64,000 bases of DNA from Nocardia abscessus NBRC 100374 (GTDB lineage: Bacteria > Actinomycetota > Actinomycetes > Mycobacteriales > Mycobacteriaceae): the NCBI RefSeq assembly GCF_000308455.1, contig NZ_BAFP01000025.1, positions 44,955 through 108,954 of the forward strand, given 5' to 3'. A model generated the notes under the pieces. The model had not been told where the DNA came from. It worked only from the letters and a program-made list of their open reading frames with translations, and searched no databases. Within the stretch, counting starts at the first letter, position 1. Every line of letters begins with the position of its first letter. Positions 8,052-17,245 of the stretch are shown here, one piece after another. The position numbers and the translations under genes are program-made.

Positions 8052-9191
8052 TCAGGCTCCGGCGGCGGCGCGCTCGGCGAGATTCGCGGCGACCTCCGCC
8101 TCCCACGCCGTGACCGCCCGGGTGGTGTCGACCTCGAATTCGAAGCGGTCGGTCATCTTCGGGTCGATCTCGGCCACGTCGGTGTAGAACTGCTCGTACC
8201 AGCGGCGCAGCTGGTAGACCGGTCCGTCCTCCTCGCACAGCAGCGGATTGTCGATGCGGGTCTTGCGCTGCCAGATCGCGGCGTCCTGTTCGAAGCCGCG
8301 CCCCAGACCGCCCGCGAACTTCGCCGCGATCTCCTCCGCCTGCTCGGGTGGCACGCCGTGCGGCTTCTTCACGATCGCGCCGTACTGCAGCACGAATTTC
8401 GTGGGCGAAACCGGATAGTGGCAGTTGATGAGGATGCCCTCGACCGTCAGGCCCGCGCTCTCGCTGCGCAGGTGGTCGATCATGTAGGAGGGGCCGTAGT
8501 AGGAGGCATCCGAGTGCAGAAGGTTCTTGCCGCCCAGCGCCTTCGCGGTCTCCCCCATCATGTCCTCGCGCGAGACCGACGTCATGTACTGGCTGGCGAT
8601 GTGGCCTTCGAAGACGTTCTTGAAATAGGTGGGGAACCCGAAGTGCACGTAGAAGAAGTGCGCCATGTCCACCACGTTGTCGATGACCTCGCGGCAGTTG
8701 GCGCCGTCGATCGCCATGGTGTTCCAGGTCCAGTCGGTCCACTCGTCGCTGAACGCGCCCTCGATGCGCGGGATGGTGACCCGTTCCTGCGGCGGATTGC
8801 CTTCCGGGTCGTTCCACACGAACAGTTGCTTGTTCTGCTCCAACGTCGGCCACGAGCGGGTCCGCGCCCGGGGCGGCACGCGGCGGCCGTAGGGGATGCC
8901 GGTGCAGCGGCCGTTGGCGCCCCAACGCCAGTCGTGGAACGGGCAGGCGATGGAGTCTCCTTTGATCCGGCCGTCTCCGAGGTTTCCGCCCATATGCCTG
9001 CAGTAGGCGTCCAGTACGGAGAGCTCTCCGCCCGAGCCGGCGAAGACCACCAGTTCGGTGCCGAAGATCTCAACGGTGTGCGGTTTCCCGTCCCGGAAGT
9101 CCGCCGCGAGTCCCAGGCAGTGCCAGCCGCGCGCGTACCGGGCCGGCGGAGCGCCCGCGTCGATCACTCGAATCTCGGGGTCGGTAGTCAT
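8052..9191 (-). CDS. kshA: 3-ketosteroid 9-alpha-hydroxylase oxygenase component KshA
   Basis: 379-residue Rieske non-heme iron oxygenase. With KshB it hydroxylates C9 of 3-ketosteroids; combined with delta-1 dehydrogenation this opens ring B. The Rieske ligands are Cys64-x-His66 (YCRHMGGNLG) and Cys83-x2-His86 (ACPFHDW). The mononuclear iron site shows N172, His178 and His183 in NVVDMAHFFYVHFGFPTYF, as NVVDMAHFFYVH in KshA proteins. ATG at 9191 follows a GGAGGA ribosome site (complement of 9196-9201), so the in-frame GTG at 9203 is rejected. First gene of a four-gene operon. A weak copy of the island palindrome lies 72 bp upstream. Confidence 0.93.
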   Translation of the reverse strand: MTTDPEIRVIDAGAPPARYARGWHCLGLAADFRDGKPHTVEIFGTELVVFAGSGGELSVLDAYCRHMGGNLGDGRIKGDSIACPFHDWRWGANGRCTGIPYGRRVPPRARTRSWPTLEQNKQLFVWNDPEGNPPQERVTIPRIEGAFSDEWTDWTWNTMAIDGANCREVIDNVVDMAHFFYVHFGFPTYFKNVFEGHIASQYMTSVSREDMMGETAKALGGKNLLHSDASYYGPSYMIDHLRSESAGLTVEGILINCHYPVSPTKFVLQYGAIVKKPHGVPPEQAEEIAAKFAGGLGRGFEQDAAIWQRKTRIDNPLLCEEDGPVYQLRRWYEQFYTDVAEIDPKMTDRFEFEVDTTRAVTAWEAEVAANLAERAAAGA

Positions 9192-9262
9192 CGGTTCCTC
9201 CACAATTCGCGCACGTTTGTCGCCTCGATATTTCGGTTCGGAATGCCGGCGCGGAAATGTGC

Positions 9263-9280
9263 AGTCCCACTGGCCGGGAG
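9263..9280. promoter_or_regulatory. Weak copy of the 18-bp island palindrome upstream of kshA
   Basis: AGTCCCA-CTGGC-CGGGAG keeps the GTCCC/CGGGA arms and five-base spacer of the better sites at 18789 and 31659 but with several mismatches. It sits 72 bp upstream of the kshA start, just past the end of hsaB. The position supports it; the match alone does not. Confidence 0.35.
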
Positions 9281-9284
9281 GCGC

Positions 9285-9791
9285 TCAGGCCCCATCGAGC
9301 CGCCCGAACGCGGAGCGGTAGAACAGCAGCGGCGGGGCCTCCCGATGCTCCGACAGCGCCGTGACGCGCGCGATCACGATGGTGTGGTCACCGCCGTCGC
9401 CCTCCTGCTCCAGATCGCAGTCCAGCCAGGCCATGGTTCCGGCCAGCCGCGGCGACCCGTTCGGGGAAGGCGCCCAGTCGACGCCCGCGAACTTGTCGGC
9501 GCCGCTGCGCGCCAGCTGCCTGCAGATCTCCTGCTGGTCGTGGGCCAGGATGTTGACGCAGAACCGGCCGACCGTGCGGATACGCGGCCAAGACGTGGAC
9601 GTGCGCGCGGGACAGAAGCACACCGCCGGCGGCTGCAGCGACAGCGCCGAGAACGACTGGCAGGTGAAGCCGACCGGCCCCTCCTCCGAGCGCGCGGTAA
9701 TCACCGTGACGCCCGTGCAGAAGCGACCGAGCACGGCCTTGAAGTCGCGCACGTCCAGCGACGATCCGTCCATCTCGAGCACCGGTTCCAT
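9285..9791 (-). CDS. hsaB: Flavin reductase, HsaB type
   Basis: 168-residue NAD(P)H:flavin oxidoreductase of the flavin-reductase-like family, expected to give reduced FMN to HsaA for 3-HSA hydroxylation. Recognisable segments: LGRFCTGVTVIT, GFTCQSFSALSLQPPAV, GRFCVNILAHDQQE, DKFAGVDW, a C-terminal GGDHTIVIARV and PLLFYRSAFG, in the same order as in HsaB. An AGGAGG ribosome site precedes ATG at 9791. It is transcribed towards kshA and divergent from the IclR gene. Its monooxygenase partner hsaA lies about 6 kb away, which is unusual because hsaA and hsaB are commonly close. Confidence 0.85.
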   Translation of the reverse strand: MEPVLEMDGSSLDVRDFKAVLGRFCTGVTVITARSEEGPVGFTCQSFSALSLQPPAVCFCPARTSTSWPRIRTVGRFCVNILAHDQQEICRQLARSGADKFAGVDWAPSPNGSPRLAGTMAWLDCDLEQEGDGGDHTIVIARVTALSEHREAPPLLFYRSAFGRLDGA

Positions 9792-9800
9792 CGGGCCTCC

Positions 9801-9827
9801 TATTTCTATCAGGCATATACCTGATAG
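9801..9827. promoter_or_regulatory. Palindrome and shared promoter motif upstream of hsaB
   Basis: CTATCAGG-CATATA-CCTGATAG is a perfect 8-6-8 palindrome at 9806-9827. The stretch from 9801 (TATTTCTATCAGGCATA) matches the repeat found before ribBA and the LLM gene at 15 of 17 positions. It is 10 bp from the hsaB start, overlapping the presumed hsaB promoter. Confidence 0.65.
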
Positions 9828-9865
9828 CTATGACACCAGGCGGCGCCCGGCGGGCGTCAAGATCG

Positions 9866-9883
9866 GTGTCCGGTCACCGAGAT
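9866..9883. promoter_or_regulatory. Weak copy of the 18-bp island palindrome in the hsaB-iclR gap
   Basis: GTGTCCG-GTCAC-CGAGAT shares 13 of 18 positions with the site at 25590-25607. It lies between the divergent hsaB and iclR genes, where an autoregulatory site would be expected. Weak match, good position. Confidence 0.35.
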
Positions 9884-10015
9884 GGAGATCCGTAGAAGCT
9901 ACGTAGTTCTCCCGATTCGGCCCGGTCGCGAACCCGCCACTGTGATGGGAGACACAAACGATCGAGCACCTGATGCCCGGTCGACGTTGACCGAATCCGA
10001 CCGACGGAGGTTCCG

Positions 10016-10858
10016 ATGACCGTCACCCTGCTGCCCGACGCGCAGCCGAGCGCCAGCCGCGGCCCGCACCGCGCCCGCACCGAGGCAGCCGATCCGGGCG
10101 CCGCCGACGTGCCGGTGTCGATGATCGAGCGGATGACCCTCATCCTGGACGCGTTCGACGCCGCCACCCCGACGCTGACCTTGCTCGGCCTGGTGGAGCG
10201 CACCGGCCTGCCGCGGTCGACGGTGCATCGGATCCTCGACCAGATGATCCGGCTGCGCTGGCTGGCCCACACGTCCGGCGGGTACCGGCTGGGCATGCGC
10301 ACCCTGGAACTGGGTGGGCTCACCGCCGATCACAACGAGATCCGCGACGCCGTCAGCCCGCTGCTGCACGAGCTGTGTCAGCGCACCGGCATGGTCGGAC
10401 ATCTGGCGGTGCTCGACGGACGCGAGGTCGTCTACCTGGACAAGGCCGGTGGCCGTTTGGCGGCGATGCTGCCGACCCGCCTCGGCGGCCGCATGCCCGC
10501 GCACTGCACCGCACTCGGGAAGGCGATGCTGGCCACCTTGGAGCCGAATATCGCCGAAGCCGCGTTCCATTCCCGCCTGCCCCGACTGACCGCGCACACC
10601 ATCACCGAACCCGACGCGCTGCACCGCACCCTGGCCCAGATCCGGCTGCGGCAGGGCGTGGCGCTGGACCGCGAGGAATCGATGGACGGAATCGCCTGCG
10701 TCGCAGCGTCGATGCGCGGTCGGGGCACCGCTCCCGCGGCCCTGTCGCTGTCCGGGCGGGCGGACGCGATGAGCTTCGACAAGCTGGCGCGGGTGCTGCT
10801 CGAGATCTCCCACGAGGCCGGCCGGGCGCTGTTCGGGCGCCGGGCGCGCTGGCGCTAG
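10016..10858 (+). CDS. IclR family transcriptional regulator
   Basis: 280 residues. A variable N-terminal tail of about 35 residues is followed by a winged HTH (IERMTLILDAFDA, LVERTGLPRSTVHRILDQM, GYRLGMRTLELGG) and the IclR effector domain from about residue 110 (LHELCQRTGMVGHLAVLDG, RMPAHCTALGKAMLATL, GIACVAASMRGR). A CGGAGG ribosome site at 10005-10010 fixes the ATG. IclR proteins often control aromatic and steroid operons and bind roughly 15-bp palindromes. It is divergent from hsaB and is the best candidate for the protein reading the 18-bp palindromes of this island; that link is inference. Confidence 0.92.
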   Translation: MTVTLLPDAQPSASRGPHRARTEAADPGAADVPVSMIERMTLILDAFDAATPTLTLLGLVERTGLPRSTVHRILDQMIRLRWLAHTSGGYRLGMRTLELGGLTADHNEIRDAVSPLLHELCQRTGMVGHLAVLDGREVVYLDKAGGRLAAMLPTRLGGRMPAHCTALGKAMLATLEPNIAEAAFHSRLPRLTAHTITEPDALHRTLAQIRLRQGVALDREESMDGIACVAASMRGRGTAPAALSLSGRADAMSFDKLARVLLEISHEAGRALFGRRARWR

Positions 10859-10896
10859 TTCGAAATCCGACGATGACCGGGCGGTACAGTCCGACG

Positions 10897-11472
10897 ATGA
10901 CCGATGGCGTGACACCCGCGGTGCCCGATCTGCCGACCACCGCGTGGGCCGTGCTCGGAATGCTCTCGCACGCCGACGAACTCTCCGGCTACGACCTGAA
11001 GAAGTGGGCCGACTGGAGTCTGCAGTTCTTCTACTGGAGCCCGTCGTTCAGCCAGATCTACGCCGAACTCAAACGGTTGGAGAAGCACGGCTACGCCACC
11101 TCCCGCACGGTGGTGCACGAGGACGGTGTGCGCGGCAAGCGGATGTACGCCATCACGCCGGAAGGCCGTGCGGCCGCCGCGAACTGGGTCAACCACGCGC
11201 CGGTCGAGGCGCCGGTGCTCAAGCACAGCGTGATGCTGCGGGCGTGGCTCGGCAACCTCGCCGAGCCCGACCGGATGCGCGAGATCCTCACCGAGCACAT
11301 CGCCTACGCCGAGAAGATGCGCAGGCGGGCCGAGGCCGACGCGCAGGGCGCCGAGGCGAATCCGGACTGGGCCTATCCGGAACTGGTGCTGCGCTGGTGC
11401 GTGCGGCACTACGAGGCGGAGCGCGATTTCGCCAGGGAGCTGCTCGCGGACATCGATCGCCTCACTGAGTGA
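10897..11472 (+). CDS. PadR family transcriptional regulator
   Basis: 191 residues with an N-terminal PadR winged helix ([50 protein letters not shown]) and a C-terminal PadR_C/Vir helical domain ([20 protein letters not shown]). Neither ATG at 10873 nor 10897 has a ribosome site. TACAGT at 10885-10890 looks like a -10 box that would start a leaderless message at the second ATG, so 10897 is chosen. It lies between iclR and ribBA on the same strand. Target unknown. Confidence 0.85.
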   Translation: MTDGVTPAVPDLPTTAWAVLGMLSHADELSGYDLKKWADWSLQFFYWSPSFSQIYAELKRLEKHGYATSRTVVHEDGVRGKRMYAITPEGRAAAANWVNHAPVEAPVLKHSVMLRAWLGNLAEPDRMREILTEHIAYAEKMRRRAEADAQGAEANPDWAYPELVLRWCVRHYEAERDFARELLADIDRLTE

Positions 11473-11497
11473 GACGCCGCCTGGTTGTTCCCGCCCC

Positions 11498-11518
11498 GTC
11501 ATATTTCGATTAGGCATA
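11498..11518. promoter_or_regulatory. 21-bp repeat copy upstream of ribBA
   Basis: Contains TCATATTTCGATTAGGCATA (11499-11518), identical over 21 bases to 31704-31724 upstream of the LLM flavoenzyme. A related version is at 9801 near hsaB. It ends just before the GGAGG ribosome site of ribBA, so it overlaps the promoter or the 5' end of the message. Function unknown; binding by a regulator shared with the steroid genes is inferred. Confidence 0.6.
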
Positions 11519-11530
11519 TGGAGGTGGCGG

Positions 11531-12763
11531 ATGATGACCGGTGAACTGGACACGGTGCCTGCCGCGGTCGCGGCGATCGCGAGCGGGGGTATGGCGCTCG
11601 TCGTGGACGACGAGGACCGCGAGAACGAAGGCGATCTGGTGCTCGCCGCGGAGCAGGCGACCGCGGCGAACATCGGGTTCCTGGTGCGGCACACCAGCGG
11701 CGTCCTGTGCGTTCCCATGGCAGGCAGCGACCTGGACCGGCTCGAACTGCCACCGATGACGGCGGTGAATCAAGATCCGAAGGGCACCGCCTACACGGTT
11801 TCCGTGGACGCCGCGGCGGGCATCGGCACCGGCATATCGGCCGCCGACCGCGCACACACCATGCGCCTGCTCGCCGATCCCGCCACCACGGCCGGGGATC
11901 TCACTCGCCCCGGGCACGTGTTCCCGCTTCGGGCGCACCCGGCGGGCGTGCTGGGCAGGCCGGGCCATACCGAAGCCGCGGTCGATCTGGTGCGGCTGGC
12001 AGGTCTACGCCCGGCCGGAGTCATCGCCGAGGTGGTGCGCGACGACGGGTCGATGGCCCGGCTGCCCGAGCTGCTGACCATGGCCCGGGTGCACGGCATC
12101 CCTATCATCTCCATCGCCGATCTGATCGGCTACCGCCACCGGCTCGAGTCGGGCGTCGTCCGGATCGTCGAGACCCGCCTGCCCACCCGTTTCGGCGAGT
12201 TCCGGCTGATCGGCTACCGGGACGAGACGAACCACGCCGAACATCTCGCACTCGTCTTCGGCGCGCCCGGCGACCGGGACGTGCTCACCCGGGTGCACTC
12301 GGAATGCCTCACCGGCGATGCGTTCGGCTCGCTGCGCTGCGACTGCGGCGAGCAGTTGGACGCCGCTCTCGAGGCCGTGGCCGCCGAGGGCCGCGGGGTC
12401 GTGATCTACCTGCGCGGGCAGGAGGGACGCGGCGTCGGCCTGCTGAACAAGCTGCGCGCCTACGAGCTCCAGGACGAGGGCGCCGACACGGTCGACGCGA
12501 ATCTGCGGCTCGGGCTGCCCGTCGATGCTCGCCGCTACGACGCCGCCGCGCGGATCCTGGCCGATCTGGGCGTGCGGTCGGTCCGCTTGCTCAGCAACAA
12601 CCCGGCCAAGCAAGCCGGGCTGACCGAGTACGGCATCGCCGTCGAGACGCGAATACCGTTGCAGGCCAGACCGACCGAGCACAACGTGCGCTATCTGCGC
12701 GCCAAGCGCGACCGCATGCGCCACCAGCTGACCGAGGTCGACGCCGCGGTCGCGGTCCGATGA
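11531..12763 (+). CDS. ribBA: Bifunctional 3,4-DHBP synthase / GTP cyclohydrolase II
   Basis: 410-residue RibBA carrying out both entry steps of riboflavin synthesis. The N-terminal RibB domain (about 1-200) shows the metal/substrate motif [21 protein letters not shown] and GHTEAAVDL. The C-terminal RibA domain has the zinc-binding C-x10-CxC pattern in [29 protein letters not shown] and the [10 protein letters not shown] loop. GGAGGTGG at 11520-11527 is the ribosome site; a second ATG is at 11534. No FMN riboswitch is seen. No other rib gene is adjacent, so this is likely an extra copy that raises FMN/FAD supply for HsaAB, KstD and related flavoenzymes (inference). Confidence 0.92.
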   Translation: MMTGELDTVPAAVAAIASGGMALVVDDEDRENEGDLVLAAEQATAANIGFLVRHTSGVLCVPMAGSDLDRLELPPMTAVNQDPKGTAYTVSVDAAAGIGTGISAADRAHTMRLLADPATTAGDLTRPGHVFPLRAHPAGVLGRPGHTEAAVDLVRLAGLRPAGVIAEVVRDDGSMARLPELLTMARVHGIPIISIADLIGYRHRLESGVVRIVETRLPTRFGEFRLIGYRDETNHAEHLALVFGAPGDRDVLTRVHSECLTGDAFGSLRCDCGEQLDAALEAVAAEGRGVVIYLRGQEGRGVGLLNKLRAYELQDEGADTVDANLRLGLPVDARRYDAAARILADLGVRSVRLLSNNPAKQAGLTEYGIAVETRIPLQARPTEHNVRYLRAKRDRMRHQLTEVDAAVAVR

Positions 12764-12836
12764 GAGCCGGCGGTCCGGAGCCGAATTTGCCCAGAACGCC
12801 CTTGCGCGCCACGCGCGGTACCTAGGGTTGACACCC

Positions 12837-15110
12837 ATGGCGCGGCGTCCAATCGGCAATCTACCTGCCGAGGTCACCAGCTTCGTCGGGCGCCGGGAGG
12901 AACTCGCCGCCGCGAAGCGGCTGCTGCCGACGACCCGGGTGCTGACCCTGCTCGGGCCGGGCGGCGTCGGCAAGACACGGCTGTCCCGCCAGGTCGGCGT
13001 CGCGGTCGCGCGCGCGTTCCCGGACGGTGTGTGGCTGGTCGAGCTGGCCGACGTGCACGATCCCGATCTGGTGACGGTGACCGTCGCGGAGGTGCTGGCG
13101 CTGCGCGACGACACGGCGGCGCCACTGCCGCGACTGACCGAGTACCTCGCGGACAAACGGTTGCTGTTGATCCTGGACAACTGCGAGCACCTGATCGACG
13201 CCTGCGCGCGGCTGGTCGGCAGGATCGTGGCCGCCACCCCCGATGTGCGGGTGCTGGCGACCAGCCGGGAGGTGCTGGGGGTGCAGGGCGAACAGGTCAT
13301 GCCCGTCGCGCCCCTGCCGCTACCGGACGACGCGTCTACGGACAGCGATGCGATGCGACTGCTGGCCGAACGGGCCGGGGCCGCCAACCCCAGCTTCGCG
13401 GCCACGGACGCCAACCGTGGTGCGCTGGCGGCGATCTGCCGTCGGCTCGACGGCATTCCGCTGGCCTTGGAACTGGCCGCGTTGCGGTTTCGCCTGTTCA
13501 CCCCCGAACAGATCCTGTCGCGGCTCGACGACACCATGGGCCTGCTCAGTGCCGGACCGCGCCTCGCGCCGCAGCGACAGCAGACCATCGAAGGCGCGAT
13601 CCGCTGGAGCTACGACCTGTGCACCCCGGCCGAACAGCGGCTATGGGAGCAGCTGTCGGTGTTCGCCGGTGGTTTCGACATCGAAGCGGCCGAGGCGGTA
13701 TGCGTGGTCGAGGCCGGTCAGCGGACGCTTTTCGACGCGCTAACCGGCTTGGTCGACAAATCGGTACTGAGTCTGCGCTACGACGGCGACGTCGGCCGGT
13801 ACGCGATGCTGGAGCCGATCCGGCAGTTCGCCCACGACCGGCTGGCCGAACGAGGCGGCGAACCCGCGGCGCGAGCGCGCCACCTCGAGCACTACCGGAG
13901 GCTGGCGCTGCGCGGCCGCACCGCGTACTGGAATTCCGACGACGTCGCCTGGTTCCGCGAACTGAACCGCGAACACGCGAATCTGCGCGCGGCGCTGCAG
14001 TGCGGCCTCGCGGGCGCGCCGGAGACGGCGCTGGAGATGGCCGCGGTGCTGCGACCGTTCTGGGAGCACAACCGCTTCCTCACCGAGGGCTACCGCTGGC
14101 TGACCGACGCGCTGGCGAAGTCCGGCGAACCGTCACAGCCGCGCGCCCGCGCGCTGTCGGCGGCCGCCTCGCTGGCCGCACTGCTGTCCGATCGCGGGTC
14201 CGCTCGCCGGCTGGTGGACGAATGCGTCACGCTGGCCAGGAAACTCAACGCTCCGGACATCCTCGCCGAGGCGATGCTCGACTCGGCGCTGCTGGCCTTC
14301 AACGACGACGACACCGCTCGGGCGCTCGAACTGGCCGAGACCGCGACCCATCTGGCCGCGGAGTGCGGCCACCACGCGATGGAGATGGACAGCCTCGCCT
14401 TCGCGTTCGTGTGTGCGCTGGTGCTGGACGAGGCGCGCTCGACCGTTCTCGCCGAACGGCTCCTGACGGTGGCCGCCGCGCGGGGACCGCACCTGCTCGG
14501 CGGGCTGGCGCAGTGGTCGATGGGCCTGGACCGCTGGCGGCACGGCGACCAGGATGCCGCCACCGAATACCTCGCCAGGTCCGTCGAGATGTTCAGCCTG
14601 TTCGACCGATGCGTCTGGCTGGCCTCGGCCTTCGAAGGGCTGGCCTGGACGGCGGTCGCGCGCCGTGATTTCGAGCGGGCCGCTCGCCTGCTCGGCGCCG
14701 CGGAGATCCTCGCGCGCAGCACCGTACGTCTCGCCCACGCCATTACCGGCGTCTTGGGCGACAAGATGCGCGACGAGGTGCGGGAAGCGCTGGGCGCAAA
14801 GGTGTTCCAAGAGATCTTCGACAGCGGCGCGGCGCTGTCGCTGGACGAGGCGATCGACTACGCGCTGGGCCGCGTCTCCGCCCCGGCGCGCCCCGCTCCG
14901 GTCGTGTCCGAGGCGGCGGCCGATGTCCTCACTCGCCGGGAGAAGGACGTCGCCCGGCTGGTGGCGGCCGGCCACAGCAACAAACGCATCGCCGCAGACC
15001 TGGTGATCTCGGTGCGCACGGCGGAGACCCACGTCGAGCACATCCTCACCAAACTGGGCTTCACCTCCCGGACCCAGATCGCGGGCTGGGTTCGGGATCA
15101 CGACGTGTGA
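12837..15110 (+). CDS. LuxR-type regulator with N-terminal ATPase
   Basis: 757 residues. An NB-ARC/AAA-like ATPase begins near residue 10 (FVGRREEL), with Walker A GPGGVGKT about residue 40 and Walker B LLLILDNCEHL about 105. A helical TPR-like middle region follows. The C-terminal LuxR HTH (about 695-750) reads LTRREKDVARLVAAGHSNK, RIAADLVISVRTAETHVEHI. The ATG at 12837 is preceded by TAGGGT at 12823-12828, compatible with a leaderless start; a TTG at 12828 is rejected. It converges on hsaD with 19 bp between stops. Signal and targets unknown. Confidence 0.9.
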   Translation: MARRPIGNLPAEVTSFVGRREELAAAKRLLPTTRVLTLLGPGGVGKTRLSRQVGVAVARAFPDGVWLVELADVHDPDLVTVTVAEVLALRDDTAAPLPRLTEYLADKRLLLILDNCEHLIDACARLVGRIVAATPDVRVLATSREVLGVQGEQVMPVAPLPLPDDASTDSDAMRLLAERAGAANPSFAATDANRGALAAICRRLDGIPLALELAALRFRLFTPEQILSRLDDTMGLLSAGPRLAPQRQQTIEGAIRWSYDLCTPAEQRLWEQLSVFAGGFDIEAAEAVCVVEAGQRTLFDALTGLVDKSVLSLRYDGDVGRYAMLEPIRQFAHDRLAERGGEPAARARHLEHYRRLALRGRTAYWNSDDVAWFRELNREHANLRAALQCGLAGAPETALEMAAVLRPFWEHNRFLTEGYRWLTDALAKSGEPSQPRARALSAAASLAALLSDRGSARRLVDECVTLARKLNAPDILAEAMLDSALLAFNDDDTARALELAETATHLAAECGHHAMEMDSLAFAFVCALVLDEARSTVLAERLLTVAAARGPHLLGGLAQWSMGLDRWRHGDQDAATEYLARSVEMFSLFDRCVWLASAFEGLAWTAVARRDFERAARLLGAAEILARSTVRLAHAITGVLGDKMRDEVREALGAKVFQEIFDSGAALSLDEAIDYALGRVSAPARPAPVVSEAAADVLTRREKDVARLVAAGHSNKRIAADLVISVRTAETHVEHILTKLGFTSRTQIAGWVRDHDV

Positions 15111-15129
15111 CCGGCGTCGGTCGGAGCGA

Positions 15130-15984
15130 TCAGAGTCCGTGGGTGAGGAAATCGACGACCGCCCGTTCGAATGCCGACTTGCGCTCGATCTGCACCCAGT
15201 GGCCGCAGCGGGCGAAAACGCGCAGATCGGCGGTCGGGATCTGCCGTGCGGGTAACAGTGCCGCCTCGACCGGTGTCACCCGATCGTCGCGGCCCCACAG
15301 GATCTGGGTCTGCGCGCGCAGGCCGCGCAACCGCGCCCACAGCGGAATCGGTTCGGCGAGAGCCGGGTCGGCGAAGGTCGCGTAGGCATCGCGCAGCGCG
15401 GTGACGGCGGCCGGGTCCGAGGCGGCTTTCAGCCGGGTGTCGATCAGTTCGTCGGTCAGGGTCGCCGGATCCGAGACCATGGTGCGCAGCCACGGCAGCA
15501 GGCGCTCCCGGGTGGGCTCGGCGTTGAACTCCAGCAACCGCGTGATGCCTTCGGACGGTTCCGGCCCGAGCACGTTCAGCCCGACGCCACCGGGCGCCAT
15601 CAGCACCAGCCGATCGACCCGCTCGGGATGTTCCAGCGCCAGCAACGTCGCGACCGCGCCACCCATCGAATTCCCCAGCAGGTGCGCGCGTTCCAGACCG
15701 AGATCATCGAGCAACCGCAGCACCGCTTCGGCGGAGACGCGCAGATAGTTGCGTTCGTAGACCTCCGGACGGCCGCTGGCGCCGAAGCCCGGCTGATCGA
15801 CGATCAGGCAGCGGAAACGCTCGGCCAGTACCGGCAGGTTCGCGCCGAAGTTGGCCCAGCCGGAGACACCGGGTCCAGAGCCGTGCAGCAGCACCAGCGG
15901 GGCGCCCGACCCCGCTTCGTGGTAGCGCAGTGTCAGCCCACCGGTCGTGCTCCGGCGCGTGGTGCTCTCGGCGGTGAGCGTCAT
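15130..15984 (-). CDS. hsaD: meta-cleavage product hydrolase, HsaD type
   Basis: 284-residue alpha/beta hydrolase of the C-C bond (MhpC/BphD/HsaD) group. In steroid catabolism HsaD splits 4,9-DSHA into the ring C/D propanoate (later HIP) and a C5 dienoate. The oxyanion loop is HGSGPGVSGWANF, the nucleophile Ser106 lies in GNSMGG, the acid is in GRDDRV (Asp233/234) and the base is His262 in CGHWVQIER. Its ATG overlaps the hsaA stop (TGATG), so the two are translationally coupled. A non-steroid meta-cleavage product is the alternative, less likely beside hsaA. Confidence 0.87.
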   Translation of the reverse strand: MTLTAESTTRRSTTGGLTLRYHEAGSGAPLVLLHGSGPGVSGWANFGANLPVLAERFRCLIVDQPGFGASGRPEVYERNYLRVSAEAVLRLLDDLGLERAHLLGNSMGGAVATLLALEHPERVDRLVLMAPGGVGLNVLGPEPSEGITRLLEFNAEPTRERLLPWLRTMVSDPATLTDELIDTRLKAASDPAAVTALRDAYATFADPALAEPIPLWARLRGLRAQTQILWGRDDRVTPVEAALLPARQIPTADLRVFARCGHWVQIERKSAFERAVVDFLTHGL

Positions 15985-17147
15985 CAGATCATCCGATCCG
16001 TGACCGGCAGGCCGAACGCGTTCCGGCCGTAGAGTACGAGCGCGCGCTCGACGTCGTTGATGACGTGCACGCTCCCGGCATGCGCGTCGCGCCAGTGCCG
16101 TTCGATCGGGTTGGGTTTGCGGATCGAATGGCCGCCGGAGTTGTCGAACAGCAGGTCGATGGCCTCGATGGCGCGTTCGGTGCCGCGCACCTGGTCGCGG
16201 CGGCTGCGTACCCGCAGCTCGAACGGGATCTCCTCGCCTGCTTCGGCATAACGCAGCTGTTCGCCGATGTTGCGCTCCATCTGCAGGACGGCGGCGTCGA
16301 TCTCGGAGGCGGCGCGGGCCACCCGGACGTGCGCGAACGGGTCCTCGGCAGCCTTCTGCCCGCCGTAGGAGATCCGCACCCGCTCGCGCATACGCTCGAT
16401 GTGCGCTTCGTAGGCGCCTTGCGCGGCGCCGATGATGGGTGCGGTGATCGTGTTGGAGAACACCGCGCCGAACGAGATGCGATACAGCGGAGCGGTGTTG
16501 ATTTCCTGGCCCGGCCCGCGCAAGGCGGCCTGGTCACTGGCGCGGTAGGTCCGGTGGACGGGTACGAACGCGTTCTCGATGACGATGTCGTTGCTGCCGG
16601 TCCCGGACAGTCCCGACACGTGCCAGACGTCCTCGATGCGGTAGTCGGTGCGCGGCACCAGAACGGTCAGGTACTCCGCTCCCCCGTCGTCGTCCGGCAC
16701 GACCGCCCCGAGGAAGGCCCACCGGGCATGATCGCATCCGGAGGAGAAGCTCCAGCGACCGCTGATCTCGAAGCCGCCCTCGACCGGCGTCAGCTTGCCG
16801 GTCGGCGCGTACGACGACGAGACCAGGGTGTCCGGATCTGGACTCCACACGTCCTCCTGCGCCCGCAGCGGGAAAAGCGCCAGCTGCCACGGGTGCGCAC
16901 CCAGCACCGACGCCACCCACGCCGTAGACGGGCATGCGGTGGCGACGGCGCGGATCACCTCGTAGAACGCGACCGGTGAGGATTCGTCGCCGCCGAAGCG
17001 GGACGGCTGCAGCATGCGGAACACCCCCGCCTCGGTCAGCTCCCGGACGCTCTGCTCGGGCACTCTGCGCTGCAGGTCGGCGTCGGCGGCTCGCTCTCCG
17101 ATCGCGGGCAGCAGATCCCGTACCCGATCGAGCACCTTGTTGGTCAT
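15984..17147 (-). CDS. hsaA: Flavin-dependent 3-HSA monooxygenase, HsaA type
   Basis: 387-residue oxygenase with the acyl-CoA dehydrogenase fold, as in class D flavin monooxygenases. HsaA uses FMNH2 from HsaB to hydroxylate the phenolic ring of 3-HSA. Typical segments: EAGVFRMLQPSRFGG, ACPSTAWVASVLGAHPW, SGRWSFSSGCDHARWAFLG, VSGLSGTGSNDIVIENAFVP and the C-terminal DNSGGHSIRKPNPIERHWRD. An AGGAGGA site upstream fixes ATG at 17147. It forms a coupled pair with hsaD. A palindromic site at 17217-17234 lies about 70 bp upstream. Confidence 0.88.
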   Translation of the reverse strand: MTNKVLDRVRDLLPAIGERAADADLQRRVPEQSVRELTEAGVFRMLQPSRFGGDESSPVAFYEVIRAVATACPSTAWVASVLGAHPWQLALFPLRAQEDVWSPDPDTLVSSSYAPTGKLTPVEGGFEISGRWSFSSGCDHARWAFLGAVVPDDDGGAEYLTVLVPRTDYRIEDVWHVSGLSGTGSNDIVIENAFVPVHRTYRASDQAALRGPGQEINTAPLYRISFGAVFSNTITAPIIGAAQGAYEAHIERMRERVRISYGGQKAAEDPFAHVRVARAASEIDAAVLQMERNIGEQLRYAEAGEEIPFELRVRSRRDQVRGTERAIEAIDLLFDNSGGHSIRKPNPIERHWRDAHAGSVHVINDVERALVLYGRNAFGLPVTDRMI

Positions 17148-17216
17148 ATCCGGTAGTCCTCCTCGTAGTGCCTTCGTTTCGACGCTAAGCCGGTCCGGTG
17201 CCCGGGGAACCGATCC

Positions 17217-17234
17217 ATCCCGATGATCGGAACC
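17217..17234. promoter_or_regulatory. 18-bp island palindrome upstream of hsaA
   Basis: On the minus strand it reads GGTTCCG-ATCAT-CGGGAT, matching the consensus GGTCCCG-N5-CGGGAC at most arm positions. It lies in the 98-bp gap between the Kst4D-like stop and the hsaA start, a promoter position for hsaA-hsaD. Confidence 0.6.
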
Positions 17235-17245
17235 CACCGCCGCGA

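Noticed and set aside
5810..8113. 767-codon plus-strand open frame opposite hsaC-kshB
   Set aside because: Composition is that of an antisense shadow, and it crosses three well-supported genes on the other strand.
11473..11530. FMN riboswitch before ribBA
   Set aside because: The gap is only 58 bp and lacks the conserved RFN-element segments; only the 21-bp repeat is present.
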